DNA of 36,578 nucleotides from Marine Group III euryarchaeote CG-Epi1 (GCA_001875345.1 MIZA01000005.1:1-36578); one strand, 5' to 3'; shown: positions 8,670 to 17,561, counted from the first letter of the stretch. Notes: generated by a model from the letters alone, not told the origin. Numbers and translations: made by a program.

Positions 8670-9404
8670 CTAAGGTCTTTTTTCTAACCAATTCTGCGCC
8701 TCTGAATAAGATTCTAAACCACCAATATCATACCAACTTCCCTTAAATGATACTGACAAAACTGGATTACGTTTAACATTCCAAGTTAAAAAATTACCCA
8801 TTGCATCTCTATCTCCTCCGCCTTCTATGTACGTAAAAAAATTATTTATCCCTGATTCTGAAAGTAGCCAATAAGCAGTTGCTGCCAACGTAGATGGAGG
8901 AGAAGAAGGTTTTTCAACAAAATCAATGATTCTGTTCCCCTCTAGGTTAGCTATACCATATAATTTTGCTAATTCTATATTTTCAACATCAAATAAACCG
9001 ATAACATCCGAATTCGATTTTTCGTATAGGTCGATCATTTTTATTAAATCAAAATCTGATAAATTATCGCCTCCAGCTATGAAAACTGGACCTGTCAGTT
9101 TTTTCTTTTTGAATAAAAGATTTAAAGCACCTAAAGCGCCTAATTTTTCGTTTTCATTAGTGCTTTCTTCAATAAATAATTCAATTTTCTTATCTTTAGA
9201 ATTAGACGATAAATACTCTTGAAATTGAGGTGCAAAAAAACTATTTACTGAAACAATAATTCTTTCAAAATCAAGATTATCTAGAGAATCAAAAACATAA
9301 TCAAGCATTGGTTTCCCCGCAAGATTAAGAAGTTGCTTAGGTTTATTCTTGGTTAATGGCCACATTCTCTTAGCAAAACCACCTGCGAGAATTATAGCGT
9401 CCAT
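8670..9404 (-). CDS. NDP-sugar pyrophosphorylase family nucleotidyltransferase
   Basis: Soluble nucleotidyltransferase that would activate a sugar 1-phosphate with an NTP. The N-terminal signature is clear: LAGGFAKRMWPLT followed by KPKQLLNLAGKPML. The metal-binding region is probably the GGDNLSDFD stretch, and VEKPSSPPS is the usual loop after the sugar site. At 244 residues it has only the catalytic domain, with no left-handed-helix acyltransferase extension as in GlmU. The start ATG overlaps the coiled-coil gene's stop (TAATG), indicating translational coupling. The exact sugar and base cannot be read from sequence. Its place just upstream of the archaeosortase/lipid genes suggests surface glycan or lipid head-group synthesis, which is inference. 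Confidence 0.85.
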   Translation of the reverse strand: MDAIILAGGFAKRMWPLTKNKPKQLLNLAGKPMLDYVFDSLDNLDFERIIVSVNSFFAPQFQEYLSSNSKDKKIELFIEESTNENEKLGALGALNLLFKKKKLTGPVFIAGGDNLSDFDLIKMIDLYEKSNSDVIGLFDVENIELAKLYGIANLEGNRIIDFVEKPSSPPSTLAATAYWLLSESGINNFFTYIEGGGDRDAMGNFLTWNVKRNPVLSVSFKGSWYDIGGLESYSEAQNWLEKRP

Positions 9405-10294
9405 TAAAGGTTTATTTTACCGCCAGACATTAATTGCTGTAAGGCATCATCTGCTGCAGATTCTAATTTTTTAGGATTATACAACTCATCCTTTATGTTC
9501 TTTCTATGGTCTTTAACTACTTTCCATCTGGCTTGTCTTTCTTCATTAGCCGTTTTTCTGTGTAATTTTAATGCTTCTAGCATTTCCATAGCCTTAGAAT
9601 GTTGGTTGTCAGCTTTCTTACGAACATTTACAAATTCTTTATGCTTTTTATCTGCTTCTGTAGATAAATGGGAAGCTTCTTTCATAAGGTTACTAACCTT
9701 TTTGTATATTTTTTTGTTGAGCTTGGCCAGAACTATAACTTCATTATGCTCATCATTAGCCTTAGAAAATTCTGAATCTATTTCAGCATCTAATTCAGAT
9801 ACTTCTAAATTTAAATGCTCTTGAGTTGCAAGTTCACTCTCTTGCTCTCCCAAACTTCTCCTCAATATTCCTAACTTTTCCATTACTTCTCTCTCTTTAG
9901 AAATTGGCATTTCCGTAGTTTCTCTTCTTCTTTCTAAATTAAGAATTTCTGAATGTAATGCCTGAACTGTATCGGTAAGAGACTTTCCACCTTTTTTGTT
10001 TCCTCGCTTCTGTTGCTTTATTGAAATTAGTTGTTTAGCTTTTTCCTGTGCTGTATTTCTTACCTTCTGGTGTTTAGCTTTAGCGGAAGTATTTGATTTC
10101 ATTTCTTCCCTATGCTTCATAATTTCTTCCATAATCTTTCCTCTTTGATCATGTAAAGCATTTCGCTCATCCCGGAGGGAGCGGGCTTCGTCATTGAAAT
10201 TATTTCTTTTCACTACACAACTTTGAAAACGTTCTTCAGCCAATTTAATTTCTGATTTTGGCTTTTTTTGTTGTCTAGATTTCTTTTGACTCAT
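9404..10294 (-). CDS. Archaeal coiled-coil protein (COG1340-like)
   Basis: Almost entirely charged heptad-like helix: Lys/Glu-rich, with few Pro or Gly, and no signal peptide or membrane segment. It begins with a basic stretch (MSQKKSRQQKKPK) and ends with a short tail (QQLMSGGKINL). I chose this ATG rather than the track start 39 bases upstream because the extra residues (MLEVYKFLEAYLV) do not look like the basic, helical remainder. It resembles the widespread, uncharacterised archaeal coiled-coil proteins grouped as COG1340, so a scaffolding role is possible but unproven. It lies between purC (62 bp upstream) and the nucleotidyltransferase, with which its stop overlaps by one base. Confidence 0.75.
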   Translation of the reverse strand: MSQKKSRQQKKPKSEIKLAEERFQSCVVKRNNFNDEARSLRDERNALHDQRGKIMEEIMKHREEMKSNTSAKAKHQKVRNTAQEKAKQLISIKQQKRGNKKGGKSLTDTVQALHSEILNLERRRETTEMPISKEREVMEKLGILRRSLGEQESELATQEHLNLEVSELDAEIDSEFSKANDEHNEVIVLAKLNKKIYKKVSNLMKEASHLSTEADKKHKEFVNVRKKADNQHSKAMEMLEALKLHRKTANEERQARWKVVKDHRKNIKDELYNPKKLESAADDALQQLMSGGKINL

Positions 10295-10356
10295 AACTAA
10301 ATACGCCTCTAGGAATTTGTAAACCTCGAGCATATGATATAAAGCTGACTATTCAG

Positions 10357-11319
10357 CTAATATGCAAATGGATTGAGTATCGAGTATATTGATTTATCTA
10401 CAGGTCCTACATCTAATTGCATAGGCTCTCCTGTGAATTTTTCAACTACTTCCATATATCTTGCCGATGCTTCAACTCGAATTTCATCTGTAAGCTTAGG
10501 CGGCTTACCATCTCCAGTGAAACCTTGCTCAGAAAGCCAGGTTCTGACGTATTCTTTGTCAAGCTTACGTGGTTCTTCACCTTTTTCAAATCTATCTTCA
10601 TAATCATCTTTCATCCAATATCTACTTGAATCTGGAGTGTTGACTTCATCCATCAGCATTATTTTACCGTTAGATATTCCGAACTCATATTTTGTATCTA
10701 CAAATATCATTCCATGATCCGCTGCTCTAGAAACTCCCCTTTCGTATAATCTCATCGAAATACGCGCTAACTCCTTGTAAAGGCCAGGATCAACTGCTCC
10801 TCTTTTGTATAATTCTGATGGTGCAACAGATTCATCATGTTCACCCTGTGCTGCCTTTGTTGACGGTGTGATTATAGGTTCTGGAAAGGCTTCATTCTTA
10901 CGCATGCCATCCGGCAACTCATTTCCACAAAAATTTCTATCTCCCTTTTGGTAAGCCGTCCATGCTGATGTTGAGGTTACGCCAGTTAGGTAGCCCCTAA
11001 CTACCATCTCAACTTGAATTGGTTCACATCTTTTAACTTTCCAAACATTAGGATGTGGACGCTTAATTATGTGGTTTGCTACAATGTCTGCAGTTTCACC
11101 AAACCACCAATCTGCTAATTCTGTAAGAGCTTGACCTTTGAATGGTACAGTACCTAAAACTCTGTCAAATGCAGAAATTCGATCTGTAGTAACCATAGTT
11201 ATCGTCTCTTCGTTGATATAATTATCTCGAACTTTACCTTTGTATAATTCCCCTTGGTCGTCAAAGTTTGTTCCTTCTAGCGCATATTCTAATTGTTGTT
11301 TTATCAGGTCTCGGTCCAT
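10357..11319 (-). CDS. purC: SAICAR synthase (purine biosynthesis)
   Basis: Phosphoribosylaminoimidazole-succinocarboxamide synthase condenses CAIR with aspartate using ATP in de novo purine synthesis. Diagnostic strings are GKVRDNY near the N-terminus, TTDRISAFD, VEMVVRGYLTG and DEVNTPDSSRYW. At 320 residues it is the longer form seen in yeast and many bacteria, not the roughly 240-residue form. It is the first minus-strand gene of the run leading to the lipid/archaeosortase genes and is divergent from the plus-strand phosphatidyltransferase across a short spacer. purS and purL lie 1.5 kb away on the other strand, so the purine genes are loosely clustered. Confidence 0.95.
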   Translation of the reverse strand: MDRDLIKQQLEYALEGTNFDDQGELYKGKVRDNYINEETITMVTTDRISAFDRVLGTVPFKGQALTELADWWFGETADIVANHIIKRPHPNVWKVKRCEPIQVEMVVRGYLTGVTSTSAWTAYQKGDRNFCGNELPDGMRKNEAFPEPIITPSTKAAQGEHDESVAPSELYKRGAVDPGLYKELARISMRLYERGVSRAADHGMIFVDTKYEFGISNGKIMLMDEVNTPDSSRYWMKDDYEDRFEKGEEPRKLDKEYVRTWLSEQGFTGDGKPPKLTDEIRVEASARYMEVVEKFTGEPMQLDVGPVDKSIYSILNPFAY

Positions 11320-11344
11320 AAGCTATTTGCTCATTGGACAAGGG

Positions 11345-11354
11345 ACTAAAAGAG
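11345..11354. promoter_or_regulatory. Central A/T element of the purC / phosphatidyltransferase divergent spacer
   Basis: ACTAAAAGAG is the only A/T-rich stretch in this short divergent spacer. It lies about 26-35 bp upstream of the purC ATG on one side and about 25-34 bp upstream of the chosen ATG at 11379 on the other. Both distances fit a TATA box for leaderless archaeal transcripts. The assignment rests on spacing only. Confidence 0.4.
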
Positions 11355-11378
11355 CCTCTCCCATGTCATTTTACTTCC

Positions 11379-12008
11379 ATGCTTAGTAAAACTCTGAAAA
11401 CTGCTGCTGGAAAGCTGTTTGATCCGCTAGCCAAAGGACTTGGTAAATTTGGCGTCAAACCGAATCATATTACAATTTCTGGAGTTGCTTTGACTATGTA
11501 TGCTGCATTGCTATTATACGATCAAAATATTTATTATGCATTTTTGGTAGGGATGATTGCATCTCTTTTCGATGGTGCCGATGGATTAGTTGCAAGAGCG
11601 ACAAAAACCAGCTCAGTAAGAGGTGGATACTTAGATGCAACTTTAGATAGATATGCTGATTGTATCGCATTTAGTGCCTTAATTCTTTGCGATTGGGTAA
11701 ATCCTTTGCCCATTGAAAGCCTTGAATTTATTTCTGGACAAATGTGGGCAATGGCTGCAATGATTGGTGCATTTCAAACATCATATTGTCGTGCAGCTGC
11801 CGAAAGACTAGGTGTTTCACAAGAAGGTATTGGATTAATTGAGAGACCCGAAAGGTGGTTTATTTTAGGAATGGGATTGTTGATTGGCGAATTGATGGGG
11901 GATGTGGAGACTATCGTTACCATCGTAGTTGCTTTACTGGCAATTTTAGGAAATCTAACGGCTATACAAAGAATGAATCATTTTTGGGTTGAGGCTAAAA
12001 ATGAATAA
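11379..12008 (+). CDS. CDP-alcohol phosphatidyltransferase, archaetidylinositol/glycerol-phosphate synthase type
   Basis: Membrane enzyme that would transfer a phosphorylated polyol to CDP-archaeol. The family signature is intact: DGADGLVAR, then GGYLDATLDRYAD. The LDRYxD form is common in archaetidylinositol-phosphate and related synthases. I use ATG 11379 (MLSKTLKTAAGK) rather than the TTG at 11334, because the extra 15 residues are unlike family N-termini. Residues about 35-210 form the hydrophobic core. The end overlaps the start of a PgpA-type phosphatase by 8 bp, so the pair probably performs head-group transfer and then dephosphorylation. Inositol-phosphate and glycerol-phosphate acceptors cannot be distinguished here. 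Confidence 0.82.
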   Translation: MLSKTLKTAAGKLFDPLAKGLGKFGVKPNHITISGVALTMYAALLLYDQNIYYAFLVGMIASLFDGADGLVARATKTSSVRGGYLDATLDRYADCIAFSALILCDWVNPLPIESLEFISGQMWAMAAMIGAFQTSYCRAAAERLGVSQEGIGLIERPERWFILGMGLLIGELMGDVETIVTIVVALLAILGNLTAIQRMNHFWVEAKNE

Positions 12009-12483
12009 GGAAGTATTCAAAGAAATTTATCTGTCTTTCTTCTTTTTAGGAAGAGCACCTATTGCTCCCGGGACGTTCGGAACTTTGGGCGGTGTAGTAC
12101 TAGCATTCTTAGTAACTAATTATCTTGAAAGCAATGCAGGATATGCTTTACTAATATTAATTCCTATAATGTACTACTTTGGGTTAATATTAGCTCCTTG
12201 GGCTGAAAAAAAGTACGGAGGCGATCCTGGGATATATGTTCTAGATGAAGTTATTGGATATCTTATCATAATTGCTTCATTGAGTCTAATTCAGTTTTCA
12301 ATGGAAAATAATATTTGGATTTTATCCTTTATCTTATTCCGTATTTTTGATGTAGTAAAATTATGGCCTGCCGGAAATTTAGAAAAACTCCATGGAGGTC
12401 ACGGAATTTTATTGGACGACATTGCTGCAGGATTTCAAACCTTGTTTGCCATACTTCTTTTGGACTATTTTAATCTTATCTGA
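12001..12483 (+). CDS. pgpA: Phosphatidylglycerophosphatase A family lipid phosphatase
   Basis: Small membrane phosphatase that in bacteria removes the terminal phosphate from phosphatidylglycerophosphate. Family motifs occur in order: RAPIAPGTFGTLGG, DEVIGY, FRIFDVVKLWPAG and GHGILLDDIAAG, with acidic residues that would hold Mg2+. The length of 160 residues is normal. I take the ATG at 12001 rather than the TTG at 11989. It overlaps the end of the upstream phosphatidyltransferase gene, which points to translational coupling and to the substrate being that enzyme's phosphorylated archaeol lipid. Archaetidylglycerophosphate or archaetidylinositol phosphate are the candidates; this is inferred from context. 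Confidence 0.85.
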   Translation: MNKEVFKEIYLSFFFLGRAPIAPGTFGTLGGVVLAFLVTNYLESNAGYALLILIPIMYYFGLILAPWAEKKYGGDPGIYVLDEVIGYLIIIASLSLIQFSMENNIWILSFILFRIFDVVKLWPAGNLEKLHGGHGILLDDIAAGFQTLFAILLLDYFNLI

Positions 12484-12553
12484 TTCCTATATTAACTCTA
12501 AAATTATGCCGATTAATTTTTATTCTGGCCTTAATCTGTAACATTAGACTTTT

Positions 12554-12799
12554 ATGACTACTGAAATCGAAATACAGGTTGGACTAAAATCAGGAATGGC
12601 TGATCCAGAAGGCGTTAACGTGAAAAAAGCCCTAGATTTATTAGGCTTTGATAGCGTTAAAAAAGTGGACTCTGTTAAATGTTACAGAATTATTATTGAT
12701 AAGAACGAAGCTGAAGCAATTAAGGAATCAGAGGAAATTTGTAAAAAATTATTAGCAAATCCAGTAGTTCATGAATATTCTATTTCGGTGGCAAAATAA
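12554..12799 (+). CDS. purS: FGAM synthase subunit PurS
   Basis: The 81-residue small subunit of phosphoribosylformylglycinamidine synthase, which bridges PurQ and PurL in the split enzyme. Recognised by EIEIQVGLKSGMADPEG and the closing pattern LLANPVVHEY, both typical of PurS, and by correct length. The purL start codon directly follows its stop with no spacer. No purQ lies in the window: the amidotransferase at 24874 is PdxT. Confidence 0.95.
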   Translation: MTTEIEIQVGLKSGMADPEGVNVKKALDLLGFDSVKKVDSVKCYRIIIDKNEAEAIKESEEICKKLLANPVVHEYSISVAK

Positions 12800-15094
12800 A
12801 TGCTTGAACCTGTTAAAAATTTGGAAAATGTTTTTTATGTTGATTTAGAGAATTCTGATTTGGATGAAGTTGTAAAATCTTTAGGGCTTGGTTTACTAAA
12901 TGATGAAATGGAAAATGTAAAAAAATACTTTTCTAAAGAAGGAAGAAAACCTACTGATGTTGAACTACAGGCTATCGATCAAGCATGGTCTGAACATTGT
13001 TGCTATAAATCTTCTAAACCTGTTTTAGAAGAAACTGTTTTTGGGTTGAAATCATCAAAAAAAGTTATCGCACGAGAAGATGCGGGCATTATGGAATTTG
13101 ATGATGAGCATTATTATGCTGTCGGATTAGAATCCCATAACCATCCTTCTGCATTAGATCCTTACGGAGGATCAGCAACTGGAATTGGAGGAATACTAAG
13201 GGATGTCGTGTGCATGGGTGCACAACCTATTGCGCTTGTAGATCCTATCTTTTTTGGAAATTTAGACTTGCCTCGCGATGAGCTTCCTGATGGGATTAAA
13301 CATCCACAATATCTAATGGGCGGCGTCGTAGCAGGAATTCGAGACTACGGAAACAGAGTTGGAATTCCAACAGTTGCTGGACAAGTTGCTTTCCATCCAA
13401 GATACACTGGAAATCCTTTAGTAAATGTAGGGTGCATAGGTATAGTAAAAAAAGATTTGATGATTCATAGTCATGCTGGAGATATAGGAGATATTTACAT
13501 ATTAGCCGGTGGAAAAACAGGAAGAGACGGAATACATGGCGTTACTTTTGCTTCTAGAGATTTAGATGCCGGATCTGAAGACGATATTGGAGCTGTTCAA
13601 TTAGGTGATCCCATTACAAAAGAACCTTTGATGCATTTATGCTTAGAATTGAATGAATTAGGGCTATTAACTGGAATGAAAGATTTAGGAGGTGGCGGAC
13701 TCTCCTGTGTTGTAGGTGAACTTGCTTTAGATGCTGGTTTCGGTGCAAAAGTTGACTTAGAAAAAGTTCATTTAAAATTAAAAAATATGGCACCCTGGGA
13801 AATTTGGGTTTCTGAATCTCAGGAAAGAATGATGTTTACTGTTAAGCCTGAAGATGTACAAACAGTTCTAGATCGGTGTAATGCATGGGACGTCGAAGCT
13901 GTTGCAATTGGAGAAGTAATCAAAGAAAAACGAAATATTGTAAGATTTCACAATACTGAAATTTTGAATTTAGACTTAGAGTTTACAACCGGAGGGCCGG
14001 TATACAATCGGCCATATACTTTACCTGAAATTAACAATTTAGAAGCGGTAGAATTACCTGAAATTCCTTTAAATTTATCTAAAACAATAGAGGAAATTAT
14101 CAGTAATCCTGAGGTTGCTTCGAAAGACTGGGTAATTAGGCAATATGATCATGAGGTGAGGGGCGCTACAGCAATTAAACCAATTCAGGGTAAAATCGGT
14201 AAAGAAGTTCATGGAGATTCATCGGTATTAAAACCTGTAGAGGATTCTTGGAAAGGACTTGCTTTGACCACAGACATTAACCCTCACTTGATGGAAGCTA
14301 ATCCATACCATGGCACTATGAGTGCTGTCGAAGAAATTTGTCGTAATTTGGCTTCTGTAGGGGCTAGGATTGATTCATTAGCTGATTGTTTATGTTTTGG
14401 AAATCCTCAAAGGCCTGAGATAATGGGACAATTTAAGTCAAGCTGCGATGCACTTAGAGATGCCGCAACTTCTGTTGACGTTCCTTATGTTTCAGGTAAT
14501 GTTAGCTTATACAACGAGACTGCTGAAGGCGCAATACCTCCTACACCAGTGCTAATGGGAATCGGACTTGTTGATGATATCAGGAAATGTGTTACTAGTG
14601 ATTTGAAGAATGAAGGTGACATATGGTTAGTAGGAGACAATAAACAACAGCTGGGTGCTAGTTTGTATTATAGAACATTAGGCATTAATTGCCCTAATGT
14701 ACCTACCACTGACTTTGATTCATTTATTCCCAGAATGGAACAACTAATTGATGCTATCGAATGTGGAGAAGTTGTCGCATGCCACGACATTTCTACCGGA
14801 GGTATGGCACTTGCAATAATTGAAATGTGCATGAGTGGAGTTGGAGCTGAAATAAATTTATCTGGAGATATGAGAGCTGATTTAGAATTATTCAATGAAT
14901 CAAATGGAAGATGGATCGTTCAGGTTAAACCAGGCCTCGAAGGTGAATTTTCTAAAAGATTTGATTTTGCTAAAAAAATTGGAACTGTAAATAAAAATGT
15001 GAGCTTTGTATTAAATGAAAAGGAAAGTATCGTCTTTTCAATTAAAGAATTGAGAAAAAAATGGACAGAACCTCTATGGAATAGGATGGCTTAA
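12800..15094 (+). CDS. purL: FGAM synthase large subunit PurL
   Basis: Catalytic subunit converting formylglycinamide ribonucleotide plus ATP and ammonia to FGAM in purine synthesis. The 764-residue length is that of the split (small-type) PurL which works with PurS and PurQ. Visible family strings are QAIDQAWSEHCCYKSSK near residue 60, GLESHNHPSALDPYGG (ATP/metal loop), GGGGLSCVVGELA, and a second half with PYVSGNVSLYNET and ACHDISTGGMA, reflecting the internal duplication of the fold. The start abuts purS. Next downstream, after about 30 bp, is an unrelated permease. Confidence 0.96.
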   Translation: MLEPVKNLENVFYVDLENSDLDEVVKSLGLGLLNDEMENVKKYFSKEGRKPTDVELQAIDQAWSEHCCYKSSKPVLEETVFGLKSSKKVIAREDAGIMEFDDEHYYAVGLESHNHPSALDPYGGSATGIGGILRDVVCMGAQPIALVDPIFFGNLDLPRDELPDGIKHPQYLMGGVVAGIRDYGNRVGIPTVAGQVAFHPRYTGNPLVNVGCIGIVKKDLMIHSHAGDIGDIYILAGGKTGRDGIHGVTFASRDLDAGSEDDIGAVQLGDPITKEPLMHLCLELNELGLLTGMKDLGGGGLSCVVGELALDAGFGAKVDLEKVHLKLKNMAPWEIWVSESQERMMFTVKPEDVQTVLDRCNAWDVEAVAIGEVIKEKRNIVRFHNTEILNLDLEFTTGGPVYNRPYTLPEINNLEAVELPEIPLNLSKTIEEIISNPEVASKDWVIRQYDHEVRGATAIKPIQGKIGKEVHGDSSVLKPVEDSWKGLALTTDINPHLMEANPYHGTMSAVEEICRNLASVGARIDSLADCLCFGNPQRPEIMGQFKSSCDALRDAATSVDVPYVSGNVSLYNETAEGAIPPTPVLMGIGLVDDIRKCVTSDLKNEGDIWLVGDNKQQLGASLYYRTLGINCPNVPTTDFDSFIPRMEQLIDAIECGEVVACHDISTGGMALAIIEMCMSGVGAEINLSGDMRADLELFNESNGRWIVQVKPGLEGEFSKRFDFAKKIGTVNKNVSFVLNEKESIVFSIKELRKKWTEPLWNRMA

Positions 15095-15125
15095 GCTTTT
15101 AATCCTGCCTTTAAATATTTAAATT

Positions 15126-16592
15126 ATGTCGACAGATGCAACTAGTAGTTATGTAGCCGATACTGGGTCCATTGAGGCCATTTTAATTTTGCTGGTATTT
15201 TTGATTGCTTTCGCTTTAATTTTAGGGGAAATTGTAGATCGTGTTTTAGCAGCTTGGGGAGGTGCCGTTGGAATGCTCCTGGTTGGAACTTACTACAATT
15301 CTCTGACTTGGTGTACAGGAGGCGGTCACGGTGAAGCCGGTGCTGTATGTGAAAATAATCTGTTTGAAGCTATAGACTTCAACGTCATAGGATTGCTATT
15401 GGGAATGATGATCTTTGCTGGAATGCTAGAAATAAGTGGTTTCTTTGAATTTGTGGCAATAAAAGCTACAAAATTATCTGGTGGAGATCCTTGGAAGTTG
15501 GTATTCTATCTAGGAACTTTTACCACAGTAATTTCCGTCTTTATTGATAATGTTACAGCTTTAATTCTAATAGCACCTGTAACGCTAAAAATTTGCTCTA
15601 AGATTGAAATTAGTCCTATCCCACCACTAATTGCCCTAGCAATCTTTTCAAACACAGGAGGTGTAGCAACATTAGTAGGAGATCCTCCTAACGTTTTAAT
15701 CGCGTCATATGCAAGCGCTCGAGGCTTAGGATTCGGTTTTATGAGTTTTATCTACCACTTAACTCCTTTGGCTATAATCGCTTGGGGTGCTACTCTCTGG
15801 TTTATGCATCGCCACTTCAAAAACTGGAGAGAAGTTAAACCTCAGAACGTGGAAGAAGTAACTAGTGAAGATGAATGGGAAGCTGTAAAAAATGATACTT
15901 TGATGTACAGAACTTTAGGAGCTTTGGCAGTAACTGTTGTAATGTTTGCTGCAGTGGAACTTTTGCATTTGGATTTAGAAATTTCCGCAGTATCTCTCGG
16001 TGGTGCTGGTATTGCTATGTCAATTAGTATGCTAGGCGTTCCCGAGGAAAAACGTATGGACATCCATGAAGTTGTGCATAAAGTCGAATGGGGTGCACTT
16101 TTATTCTTCGCAGGATTATTTGTTATGGTTGGAGGACTGGAAGCTATGGGATATCTAGAGGCTATAGCTAATATGATATTTGATAATTTTGGACCTGATG
16201 GAGCAATACATAACAGTCCCGTGGTATTGGTTATTGTTCTCATTTGGGTTTCCGCTATTGCATCTGCCATAGTTGATAATATTCCTTTTTGTGCAGCAAT
16301 GTTACCTGTAATACTAGAAATAGGAGAATTAAGTAAAGATCCAATTACTGGTGTAGCTGAAGTAGATATTATCCCTCTGTATTGGGCTTTAGCTATTGGC
16401 TGTGGCTTTGGAGGAAATGCTACCCCTATTGGTTCTAGTGCAAACGTTATGACCATTGCAATTAGCGAAAGAGGCGGGCACAAAATTTCAACCAAAGAAT
16501 GGCTTGCTGTAGGAGTTCCTGTTATGATTATAACTTGCACTATAGGCTCAATAGTTGTTGCTCTATTCTACGACCATTTCCTGACTGCTTAG
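15126..16592 (+). CDS. SLC13 / ArsB-NhaD family ion permease
   Basis: Polytopic membrane transporter of the ion-transporter superfamily. Two inverted re-entrant signatures are visible: FIDNVTALILIAP with GDPPNVLIASYA in the first half, and IVDNIPFCAAMLP with GFGGNATPIGSSANV in the second. Ten or more hydrophobic segments cover the 488 residues. The family includes NhaD-type Na+/H+ antiporters and ArsB-type arsenite permeases; no arsenic genes are nearby, so Na+/H+ exchange in a marine cell is the simpler guess, without proof. CTTTTAAT about 25 bp upstream of the ATG may be its TATA element. Its stop is directly abutted by the stop of the convergent rhomboid gene. Confidence 0.85.
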   Translation: MSTDATSSYVADTGSIEAILILLVFLIAFALILGEIVDRVLAAWGGAVGMLLVGTYYNSLTWCTGGGHGEAGAVCENNLFEAIDFNVIGLLLGMMIFAGMLEISGFFEFVAIKATKLSGGDPWKLVFYLGTFTTVISVFIDNVTALILIAPVTLKICSKIEISPIPPLIALAIFSNTGGVATLVGDPPNVLIASYASARGLGFGFMSFIYHLTPLAIIAWGATLWFMHRHFKNWREVKPQNVEEVTSEDEWEAVKNDTLMYRTLGALAVTVVMFAAVELLHLDLEISAVSLGGAGIAMSISMLGVPEEKRMDIHEVVHKVEWGALLFFAGLFVMVGGLEAMGYLEAIANMIFDNFGPDGAIHNSPVVLVIVLIWVSAIASAIVDNIPFCAAMLPVILEIGELSKDPITGVAEVDIIPLYWALAIGCGFGGNATPIGSSANVMTIAISERGGHKISTKEWLAVGVPVMIITCTIGSIVVALFYDHFLTA

Positions 16593-17501
16593 CTAACTAG
16601 TATCGCAATCTGAACAAACGCCCTTAGAATCTAGCTTGCCAGTGCATTCTAAGCATGTCTGTTTCTCTAAGAATGTTTCTAACCAGGCAGATTGTAACTC
16701 TGGTTCATCTGCCTGTTTCAACATTGATAGCTCGTATTCACCTTTACTACTTTTATCATATAATTTAGTAAGATAGTTTATATCAAAACTAATTGATTGT
16801 TTTTCAACAATTCCTCTCTTAGGAAACAATGGTGAAAGAAAAACCCCTGCTATAAATGAAGCCATGTGTGTTCCATGGCCAATACCGTCTTGTGTATTCA
16901 TTCCAACATATAGTGTTTCCATCGCCACAAAGACTATTGTTGCAAGAATCACAGGGACTCTTTGGAGAAAAATTGGACCTAGTAACATTGGTATCTCATC
17001 TCGAGGATACAATAAGGCAAAACCACCCATTATCCCAAAAACAGCGCCTGAGGCACCTATATTCAATGTGTTAAGGCCTTCTGCATTGAAAACTGATACC
17101 GATCCTGTGATCAAAGAACCTAATATTCCTGAGATAAAGTAAATCAGGAAAAAAGACCTAGAACCTATTCTCTCTTCAAATGGAACTCCTAACAAAATTA
17201 GAACTAGCATATTCATCAAAATATGCATCGAACCTCCGTGCATGAACATAGCAGTTATAATTGAAACTAATCTAAATTGCGGCTCGGCAATATACTGCGA
17301 TTTAAAGCCAAGATCAATAAGGGCTTCAATTCCTACCTTTGGAGATAGCAGATACATTATCCACCAACTTGCGAATATTGAAAAATTAATGAAGACCAAT
17401 GACTGGGAAACCATGAATTGGTTTCGTAAACAATAGTATGAAACTAATAATCCTATTGTAATCAGAATCAATGTTCCCATTGATAATATTGGCTCTGCCA
17501 T
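16593..17501 (-). CDS. Rhomboid family intramembrane serine protease with C-terminal zinc ribbon
   Basis: Six-helix-type intramembrane protease. The catalytic Ser is in GASGAVFG and the partner His is in GHGTHMASF; HGGSMHILMNM is the usual helix-2 motif with its His and Asn. One additional N-terminal hydrophobic helix precedes the core. The last 25 residues hold CLEC..CSDC, a likely zinc ribbon that would sit in the cytoplasm and may bind a partner. CTTTAATG about 23-30 bp upstream of the ATG fits a TATA box for a leaderless transcript. It follows the giant surface-protein gene in the same direction, separated by a hairpin. Confidence 0.92.
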   Translation of the reverse strand: MAEPILSMGTLILITIGLLVSYYCLRNQFMVSQSLVFINFSIFASWWIMYLLSPKVGIEALIDLGFKSQYIAEPQFRLVSIITAMFMHGGSMHILMNMLVLILLGVPFEERIGSRSFFLIYFISGILGSLITGSVSVFNAEGLNTLNIGASGAVFGIMGGFALLYPRDEIPMLLGPIFLQRVPVILATIVFVAMETLYVGMNTQDGIGHGTHMASFIAGVFLSPLFPKRGIVEKQSISFDINYLTKLYDKSSKGEYELSMLKQADEPELQSAWLETFLEKQTCLECTGKLDSKGVCSDCDTS

Positions 17502-17561
17502 ATTTCCGATTTAAAACTGGGCCTCATTAAAGCTGACGCTAATATTTAAAGCGGAAAATAG

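Noticed and set aside
15842-16540. 232-residue minus-strand ORF opposite the permease
   Set aside because: The permease frame has clear family motifs across this stretch. The antisense ORF has low-complexity hydrophobic/Ser content and no motif.
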